A stretch of 41,699 nucleotides of DNA, from positions 11,272 to 52,970 of the forward strand of contig PLOI01000076.1 of NCBI GenBank assembly GCA_003142015.1, written 5' to 3'. Shown one piece after another: positions 33,860-39,089 of the stretch. The translations under genes were made by a program, and so were the position numbers. The notes below the pieces were generated by a model that had not been told where the DNA came from, made no database searches, and worked only from the letters and a program-made list of their open reading frames with translations. The number at the start of each line of letters is the position of its first letter. The first letter of the stretch is position 1. This stretch comes from Acidobacteriaceae bacterium (GTDB lineage: Bacteria; Acidobacteriota; Terriglobia; Terriglobales; Acidobacteriaceae).

Positions 33860-35083
33860 TCAACGGATTGCCACTGGCCATTCTTTCTCCTGTGCCGCGG
33901 ATTCAGGCGCGCCGGTGCGGTAAGCGCCGAGGCCTTTCGTCAGGCTCTCCAACTCCTCTGCGTGCGCGGACAGTCCGCAAGGATGCCCTTCGGTCTCAAG
34001 CAGATGTGCATTCTCCCGGATCATGGTGAAGAGCGGACTGGCTAAGGCCTCGCGCAAATTTGAAGTTCTCACGTTGTGCGTCGCCAGGGCTGAAACGGGA
34101 CAGGCGGTCACGTCGCCGCTCGGATTCACATGGGCGAATCCGCGTCCAGCGGAGACGCATCCTCCGAGCGTTTCTTCATCACCCGGCGAATGGATGATGT
34201 AAGCGCCTCCGGTCGCCCGATCCCGATACTGGACGACGGTTTCGCGGAAGTGGGCCCGCTGCTCCACCGTCAACAGCGCGCCACTTTCGCAGCTGCCTGT
34301 GGGAACCTGTCCGGTGGGAATCTGCTCGATGAACATCGCCAGCGGTCCGCTGTGTGCAATCAACGCGTCGATATTCCTTGGCTCGGACCAGTACTCGATG
34401 TTTGCCGATCCCACAGTCACGGCGATGCCTGTCAAAACACCTGCGTCGCGCAGCCGGTCGAGAGAGCTGAGGGCCTTCTCGTAGACGCCATGGCCCCTGC
34501 GGAGGTCGGTCAGATCGCGATCGCCCTCTAGGCTGACCACTACCACCGTGTTGGAGCAGTTCCTCAAAATCTGGTAATCGCTGGGTTGCAGAGCCGTCCC
34601 GTTGGTGAAGACAAGGAAGAGCCGATCGGGATGGTCTCTGAACAGGTTCGCAATGCCTGGCAGCATGAATGGTTCGCCGCCAGCGATCATGAACGCCATC
34701 ACACCCAGTCGGACCGCTTCGTCCACGATTCTGTACCAGTCGCGGAGATAGAGTCCCGGCCGGGCCGGCGCTCTGGTCACGGTGCCTACGGCCCCGGCGT
34801 AGCAGCCGGCGCAGCGCAGATTGCATTTGGAAGTGACGCTGAGAACGAGAAATGGCGGCACTCGTACCCCGCCGGCAAGCTCACTGGCTCGAATGCGCCT
34901 CGATTGCCCAATCGTTCGCGTAAGGCGGAGGAACCCTGGCAGGTACCGAGGATGCCGCACGATCCACGGAACCAAAACACGCGACAATTGCGGGTCAATG
35001 TCCTTGATCCGGCGCGTAAGGCCGAAAAGGCGGCTCGATAGGAGGTCAGTTGACGGGTCGGACAATTCAATCATGGCGTTCAT
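33860..35083 (-). CDS. Radical SAM/SPASM-like protein
   Basis: The 407-aa protein has the radical SAM cluster CNLRCAGC (Cys87, 91, 94) following VLSVTSK, then GGEPFMLPG (SAM-binding GGE) and VVSLEGDRD. The C-terminal third has cysteines in GGCVSAGRGFAHVNPSGDV, TACPVS and HPCGL, resembling a SPASM-type auxiliary-cluster domain with fewer cysteines than classical members. Such enzymes modify peptides or make cofactors, but no precursor peptide is visible next to it. About 80 residues precede the cluster. TATACA lies 6 nt before the ATG and a palindrome further upstream. Confidence 0.85.
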   Translation of the reverse strand: MNAMIELSDPSTDLLSSRLFGLTRRIKDIDPQLSRVLVPWIVRHPRYLPGFLRLTRTIGQSRRIRASELAGGVRVPPFLVLSVTSKCNLRCAGCYAGAVGTVTRAPARPGLYLRDWYRIVDEAVRLGVMAFMIAGGEPFMLPGIANLFRDHPDRLFLVFTNGTALQPSDYQILRNCSNTVVVVSLEGDRDLTDLRRGHGVYEKALSSLDRLRDAGVLTGIAVTVGSANIEYWSEPRNIDALIAHSGPLAMFIEQIPTGQVPTGSCESGALLTVEQRAHFRETVVQYRDRATGGAYIIHSPGDEETLGGCVSAGRGFAHVNPSGDVTACPVSALATHNVRTSNLREALASPLFTMIRENAHLLETEGHPCGLSAHAEELESLTKGLGAYRTGAPESAAQEKEWPVAIR

Positions 35084-35089
35084 TGGCAG

Positions 35090-35095
35090 TGTATA
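35090..35095 (-). promoter_or_regulatory. -10 element 6 nt before the radical SAM ATG
   Basis: TATACA on the minus strand is separated from ATG 35083 by exactly 6 nt. The expected -35 area is covered by an inverted repeat (35103-35130) and no -35 match is seen. Confidence 0.4.
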
Positions 35096-35102
35096 CGGGT
35101 TG

Positions 35103-35130
35103 ACAGCCTCTCTTGTTCCAGTGAGGCTGT
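35103..35130. promoter_or_regulatory. 8-bp palindrome upstream of the radical SAM gene
   Basis: ACAGCCTC (35103-35110) and GAGGCTGT (35123-35130) are exact reverse complements with a 12-nt centre, lying where the -35 of the radical SAM promoter would be. It could be an operator; without a T-run it does not look like a terminator. Confidence 0.45.
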
Positions 35131-35161
35131 GGAGTTCTGTTACGACGGTGTGCTGAACGCG

Positions 35162-35189
35162 AAAAAGCCCGGCAACAGCCGGGCTTTTT
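35162..35189 (-). terminator. Strong bidirectional hairpin terminator
   Basis: AAAAAGCCCGGC (35162-35173) pairs perfectly with GCCGGGCTTTTT (35178-35189) around a 4-nt loop. It lies 24 nt past the stop of the small zinc-ribbon gene and isolates it from the radical SAM gene. Confidence 0.95.
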
Positions 35190-35213
35190 CGTGCGCCAAA
35201 CTTAAACTTTCGC

Positions 35214-35393
35214 TTAGAGCTTCTCGTAGAAATCGCAGACAGAACATGAGATGTAGACGCCGCCGGGGATGCCGCGCTCGCGGTCCTTCACGCGCTTGAC
35301 GATGCGCGTCGGCTTGCTGCACTTGGGACAGTTGGTCGACTTCGTCGTGTCCATTTCCTTCTTGCGGTCACCTGTTTTGGCAATCTTGGCCAT
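35214..35393 (-). CDS. Small zinc-ribbon protein (59 aa)
   Basis: The minus strand reads MAKIAKTGDRKKEMDTTK, then two CxxC pairs (NCPKCSK at about 21-26 and SCSVCDF at about 50-55), ending YEKL and a TAA stop. The spacing of about 26 residues and the basic segment between them fit a zinc ribbon, perhaps binding nucleic acid. AAGGAGAAA lies about 12 nt before the ATG. A hairpin leader and a strong terminator bracket it, so it is a single-gene transcript. I do not recognise a named family; it is shorter than many gene finders report. Confidence 0.8.
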   Translation of the reverse strand: MAKIAKTGDRKKEMDTTKSTNCPKCSKPTRIVKRVKDRERGIPGGVYISCSVCDFYEKL

Positions 35394-35434
35394 CGGTCGG
35401 GTGTTTCTCCTTCTTTAGGGTGTCTCTGCACACA

Positions 35435-35453
35435 CGCGCAGAAGAACTGCGCG
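35435..35453. other. 7-bp hairpin in the zinc-ribbon gene leader
   Basis: CGCGCAG and CTGCGCG pair perfectly around AAGAA, about 42 nt upstream of the zinc-ribbon start. It may be part of the 5' leader or a binding site. Confidence 0.35.
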
Positions 35454-35608
35454 CGGCTTCAACGTCGCGGTCAATTGCTCGCTTCCAAAGAGAATGCCTG
35501 GAAGCAGCGGGACTCGCTCTGACTAGTTTACATCAGGCTGCCTTAACCGCTTCCCTAAGCCGCTTCATGGATGACAGGTAAACTGTAAGCTGTGGAGGCT
35601 CCATTGCC

Positions 35609-36076
35609 ATGCCCGTTCTCTGGATGAGTGAAAACGAAGCCCGTGATTTTCTTGCCACGCGGGCCGAAGGCCGTCTGGCCACCTGCGACGCTGCCGGACA
35701 GCCGTACATCACGCCGCTCAATTATCTCTATCGCGAAGGAAAAATCTACTTTCACAGCAAGCTGACAGGGCGGAAGCTGGACAATATCGCCGAAAACAAC
35801 CTGGTCTGCTTTGAAGTGAGCAAGGTTGAGAAGCTGACGGTCTCTACTGATCGTCCCTGCGCCTGTTCCACCCGTTATACCTCGGTGCTGGTTTTTGGCG
35901 CCGCGCGGGTGATCTCCGATGATGCCGAAAAGGCCGTTTTGCTGAATTTGCTGGTGGAGAAATACGCTGGCGGCAAAGCCTTTGAACCTGTCGAGGAGAA
36001 ACATGCCGCGGATTGCGCCGTGGTGGAGATTCGCGTCGACGAAATCAGCGGCAAGATGAACGTCGATCCGGAGTAG
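35609..36076 (+). CDS. Pyridoxamine 5'-phosphate oxidase-like FMN-binding protein
   Basis: The 155-aa protein has the split-barrel flavin fold: GRLATCDAAGQPYITPLNYLY, then IYFHSKLTGRKLDNIAENN with the FMN-phosphate-binding region, and LVCFEVSKVEKL. The nearest described group is the NimA/pyridoxamine-oxidase-like proteins, which reduce nitro compounds or bind flavin; the reaction here is unknown. GGAGG 10 nt upstream supports ATG 35609. It has no obvious operon partner. Confidence 0.86.
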   Translation: MPVLWMSENEARDFLATRAEGRLATCDAAGQPYITPLNYLYREGKIYFHSKLTGRKLDNIAENNLVCFEVSKVEKLTVSTDRPCACSTRYTSVLVFGAARVISDDAEKAVLLNLLVEKYAGGKAFEPVEEKHAADCAVVEIRVDEISGKMNVDPE

Positions 36077-36090
36077 CTAGCTTTCCAAAA

Positions 36091-36141
36091 TCGTCATCCT
36101 GAGCGACCCTGAGCGGAACGAAGGGGAGTCGAAGGACCTGC
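36091..36141. repeat. Dispersed GTCATCCTGAGCG-type repeat
   Basis: TCGTCATCCTGAGCGACCC begins this tract, with a second CTGAGCG copy within it, a GAACGAAGG core and GTCGAAGGACCTGC at the end. I recall this motif family as common intergenic repeats in Acidobacteria and some other phyla. It sits between a flavoprotein gene and the convergent CPBP gene. Confidence 0.7.
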
Positions 36142-36175
36142 ATTTCGGCCGAACTACAAAGGCGCGGCCCTGACT

Positions 36176-37216
36176 CTAGCCGGCAGCAGGCGGCCGATCC
36201 GCCGGCGTCTTCTCGGAACTGGCCAGCGGCGGCGCAGCAGCCGGCAGAATCTGGACCAGCCCAGGAGCTGCAGGCTCGGTCGCGCCCATGGCGGCTTCGT
36301 GCTGACGGCGGGCGGCAGCGTCAAGGTCCACCGGAATGCCGCCCGGCACAATCACCGGGGCGTTGTAGCGAAAGTCCAGATCGCGCGTGAGGCGGTAAAC
36401 CACAGGCAGCGCGGAGAGCAGGACGACGAACGCTACCCAACTGCCGTCCAGGCCAAAGCCGCCGCCGGTCAGCCAGAACGGCCCCATGGGATTGCCCTGC
36501 ACCACAGGCGAGTGGCTGCTGACTCCGCTCACAGCCAATCCGAAAAGCAGCGCGCGGCTGGCCTTCCAGCCGAAGTTGATTCCCCAACTCACCCACAGTG
36601 CGCGGGTGCGCAAGTAGGCCGTGGAAAGAACAAAGCTGAGCACAATGGAGACGGCGACGCTGGAGTGACTCGATCCGGGCACAAGCGCCTGCACAATGGC
36701 GTAAAAAGCCGCATAGCCCAGCACCGCGCCCAAAGATCCCACTGCTTCTGCGAAGCGCTGAAATCCGTAACCTCGAAAGGCAACCTCTTCGGCCAGTGCG
36801 AGCAGTCCGAAAAATGCGGCATCCGCCGCGAGCCATCCCCAGGCCGAAGGCCCAAGGATAAGCACAATGGCGATGCCTCCGCCCACGAGCATCGGAAGAA
36901 CGCACGCCACGGCAAGCGCCCAGCCCACGGCCATTCCAAGGCCAACCTCGCCTTTCCAGCCGCTCCGTCGTGGCAATCCTTGCTCGCTCATCGGATGCTG
37001 CTGGCGGTCGAGCGTCAATCCCATGCTCGCATAGCCCACGAGCAACAGGGAGAGCAGCATCGCCTGCTGTGCCAGTGGCTGCCACTGTTCATTGACCAGT
37101 AGCGGTGCCTCGCGCAGAGCCAGCGACCGCGCCAGAAAGAACCAAACCACGGCAACGATAAATCGCCAATAAGCGCGGAAGCGGCTGACGGCAGGCTGAA
37201 TCGGGCTCATCGGCAT
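36176..37216 (-). CDS. CPBP-family intramembrane protein
   Basis: The 346-aa protein has about eight hydrophobic segments and the CPBP/CAAX-protease glutamate motif LALAEEVAFRGYGFQRF. In typical members conserved His residues follow in later helices; here SSHSSVAVSIV could supply one, but the HxxxN position reads GINFGWKAS, so protease activity is uncertain. A Pro/Ala-rich cytoplasmic tail ends the protein. Its ATG follows the accA stop with no gap (TAAATG), implying one transcript with accA; a second start lies at 37210. Confidence 0.82.
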   Translation of the reverse strand: MPMSPIQPAVSRFRAYWRFIVAVVWFFLARSLALREAPLLVNEQWQPLAQQAMLLSLLLVGYASMGLTLDRQQHPMSEQGLPRRSGWKGEVGLGMAVGWALAVACVLPMLVGGGIAIVLILGPSAWGWLAADAAFFGLLALAEEVAFRGYGFQRFAEAVGSLGAVLGYAAFYAIVQALVPGSSHSSVAVSIVLSFVLSTAYLRTRALWVSWGINFGWKASRALLFGLAVSGVSSHSPVVQGNPMGPFWLTGGGFGLDGSWVAFVVLLSALPVVYRLTRDLDFRYNAPVIVPGGIPVDLDAAARRQHEAAMGATEPAAPGLVQILPAAAPPLASSEKTPADRPPAAG

Positions 37217-38062
37217 TTAACCTTCTGTGTAGAACTGCGCAATGTTGCGGAACTTGGCCTGGCGCTCGGCTACCAGAGTGCCGATTGGCAACGCTTTGAG
37301 TGCGGCCAGATGCTTGATGAGTACGGAACTCAGAAGCCCCGTGCCTGCCTCGGGGTCGGTATGAATGCCCTCCGGTGGTTCTTGGACGATCTCATCCACA
37401 CAGCCCAGCGCGGCAACCTCCGGGGCCGAGATGCGCATCGCTTCGGCGGCCAACTGTTTGTGCGACGCGTCGCGCCACATGATGGCCGCGCAAGACTCGG
37501 GGGTAATCACGAAGTAAAGGGCATTTTCGAGGATAAGGACGCGATCGCTAACGGCCAGCGCCAGCGCGCCTCCCGATCCGCCCTCGCCGCTGATAACCGA
37601 GATGGTGGGCACGCGCAGCCGCGACATTTCCAGAAGATTGCGCGCAATCGCCTCCGCCTGGCCTCGTTCTTCCGCTCCCAGGCCTGGGAAAGCTCCGGGC
37701 AGATCGATGAAGCTGATGACCGGTCGCCCGAATTTTTCGGCGATCTTCATGGCCCTGAGCGCCTTGCGATAGCCCTCGGGATGAGGCATGCCGAAGTTGC
37801 GCCGCACCCGCTCTTTGGTCGAGCCGCCCTTGCGGTTGCCGATGACCAGCACCTCTTCGCCGGCCAGCCGGGCCATGCCGCAGGCCACCGCCTCGTCGTC
37901 GCCAAAGGCGCGATCGCCGTGAATTTCGCTGAAATCGGTGAATATCTTCTCGATGAAGTCCATAGGGTAGGGCCGCTGGGGATGCCGTGCCCGCTCAATC
38001 CTGATCCACGCCGGCGACACCGCCTGCGCCTCAATGGAAATCCCTGTTTCCTGTTCGCTCAT
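37217..38062 (-). CDS. accA: Acetyl-CoA carboxylase carboxyltransferase subunit alpha
   Basis: AccA with AccD transfers CO2 from biotin to acetyl-CoA, the first step of fatty-acid synthesis. The crotonase-fold core is clear: RPYPMDFIEKIFTDFSEIHG, GDDEAVACGMARL, FIDLPGAFPGLGAEERGQ, and SGEGGSGGALALAVSDRV. At 281 aa it lacks part of the N-terminal coiled region of longer relatives (about 319 aa in E. coli). AAGGAA close upstream supports ATG 38062. accD is not in the window. Confidence 0.96.
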   Translation of the reverse strand: MSEQETGISIEAQAVSPAWIRIERARHPQRPYPMDFIEKIFTDFSEIHGDRAFGDDEAVACGMARLAGEEVLVIGNRKGGSTKERVRRNFGMPHPEGYRKALRAMKIAEKFGRPVISFIDLPGAFPGLGAEERGQAEAIARNLLEMSRLRVPTISVISGEGGSGGALALAVSDRVLILENALYFVITPESCAAIMWRDASHKQLAAEAMRISAPEVAALGCVDEIVQEPPEGIHTDPEAGTGLLSSVLIKHLAALKALPIGTLVAERQAKFRNIAQFYTEG

Positions 38063-38337
38063 CTATTCCTTGTTGTTCAATCCGGTGCGGCTCAAGACTG
38101 GCGCGACGACCACCAATGCTGATTCTACGGGGCGCGGGCCTCAGGCACAAATGGCGGATGGAAAAGGCGGGGTTTCTGGAGCCGGCGGCAAACCACACCA
38201 GGTGAGGCACTTGACCAAAAAAGCCCATTCGACGCAGCCGTACCCTGGCCGTAATAAACTCCGTGCCACAGGTTCCTCGACTGGCACACTTGACGGCTAG
38301 CGTGTCGCATCCGGATTTCATCAACAGTGAAGCCGCC
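38063..38337. other. 275-nt gap between hoxU-like gene and accA
   Basis: No gene is seen, notably no hydrogenase or formate dehydrogenase subunit following the HoxU-like gene. Apart from the candidate accA promoter, no terminator or repeat was found. Confidence 0.5.
38120..38148 (-). promoter_or_regulatory. Possible accA promoter
   Basis: On the minus strand TTGTGC (38143-38148) and TAGAAT (38120-38125) are spaced by 17 bp, about 57 nt before the accA ATG. The -10 matches 5 of 6, the -35 only 3 of 6. Confidence 0.35.
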
Positions 38338-39063
38338 TTACCGTGCGCCGTTCACGAGGCTCGCCCTTTGCGTGGCAAGACGACTGACAGCGTCGCTCTG
38401 CTTGACCATCTCCATCACCGAGAGGCCTTTTTCCGCCAGCGCTCCTGTAGGACAGGCTTGCACGCACTTGCCGCAGCCTGTGCAGTTGCTTGCCTTGCCC
38501 CAATCGTCCTTGAGGTCGCTGACAATGCGCGAGTAAATCCCGCGGGAGGCCACCTCCCACACATGGGCTCCTTCCACCTCCGCGCAAACCCGCACGCAGC
38601 GCGTGCACAGGATGCAGCGATTCTGGTCGAGAACGAAGCGGGGATGCGTCATATCGACAGTCATCCGCGGATTGTTGTAGGAGTAACGCACGTGGGTGAT
38701 ACCCAGAGAACGGGCCAGCGACTGTAGCTCGCAATGACCGTTGGAAACGCAGGCGGAGCAGATGTGGTTTCGTTCCACGAGCAGCAGTTCGACGGCCATC
38801 CTTCTGTACTGCGTCAGCTTGGCCGAGGCGGTCTTGATCGACATGCCCTCCTGAATAGGCGTAGTGCAGGCCGGCAGCAGACGATCAGTGCCGGCAAGCT
38901 CCACCATGCACACGCGACAGGCACCCACAGCGCTCAACCCCTTCAGGTAGCAGAGCGTTGGAATCTGCTTCCCGTTGGCGAGGGCCGCTTCCAGAATGCT
39001 CTGTCCTTCCCTGGCCGTTACCAGTTCGCCATCAATCCGGACGGAAATCGTTTTAGTCGGCAA
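38338..39063 (-). CDS. hoxU: HoxU-like iron-sulfur subunit of an NAD(P)-linked complex
   Basis: The 241-aa protein starts with a 2Fe-2S ferredoxin domain (IPTLCYLKGLSAVGACRVC, then LLPACTTP). The His-Cys3 4Fe-4S site HICSACVSNGHCEL follows, then two 4Fe-4S motifs, CILCTRCVRVC and CTGCGKCVQACP. This order matches HoxU of bidirectional NiFe hydrogenases and the N-terminus of NuoG. It would carry electrons between the flavin subunit encoded just upstream and a catalytic partner. TTG 39063 is set by AGGAG 7 nt upstream; longer readings overlap the upstream gene. Confidence 0.87.
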   Translation of the reverse strand: MPTKTISVRIDGELVTAREGQSILEAALANGKQIPTLCYLKGLSAVGACRVCMVELAGTDRLLPACTTPIQEGMSIKTASAKLTQYRRMAVELLLVERNHICSACVSNGHCELQSLARSLGITHVRYSYNNPRMTVDMTHPRFVLDQNRCILCTRCVRVCAEVEGAHVWEVASRGIYSRIVSDLKDDWGKASNCTGCGKCVQACPTGALAEKGLSVMEMVKQSDAVSRLATQRASLVNGAR

Positions 39064-39089
39064 GGCAGCGCTCCTATTCTTCACACAAT

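Noticed and set aside
33794-34045. 83-codon open frame on the plus strand after pyrF
   Set aside because: Most of it overlaps the 3' end of the radical SAM gene on the other strand; no domain or ribosome site supports it.
35100-35128. Plus-strand promoter starting with perfect TTGACA at 35100-35105
   Set aside because: The position 17 bp downstream reads GAGGCT, not a -10, and no plus-strand gene follows; the TTGACA is part of the palindrome flank.
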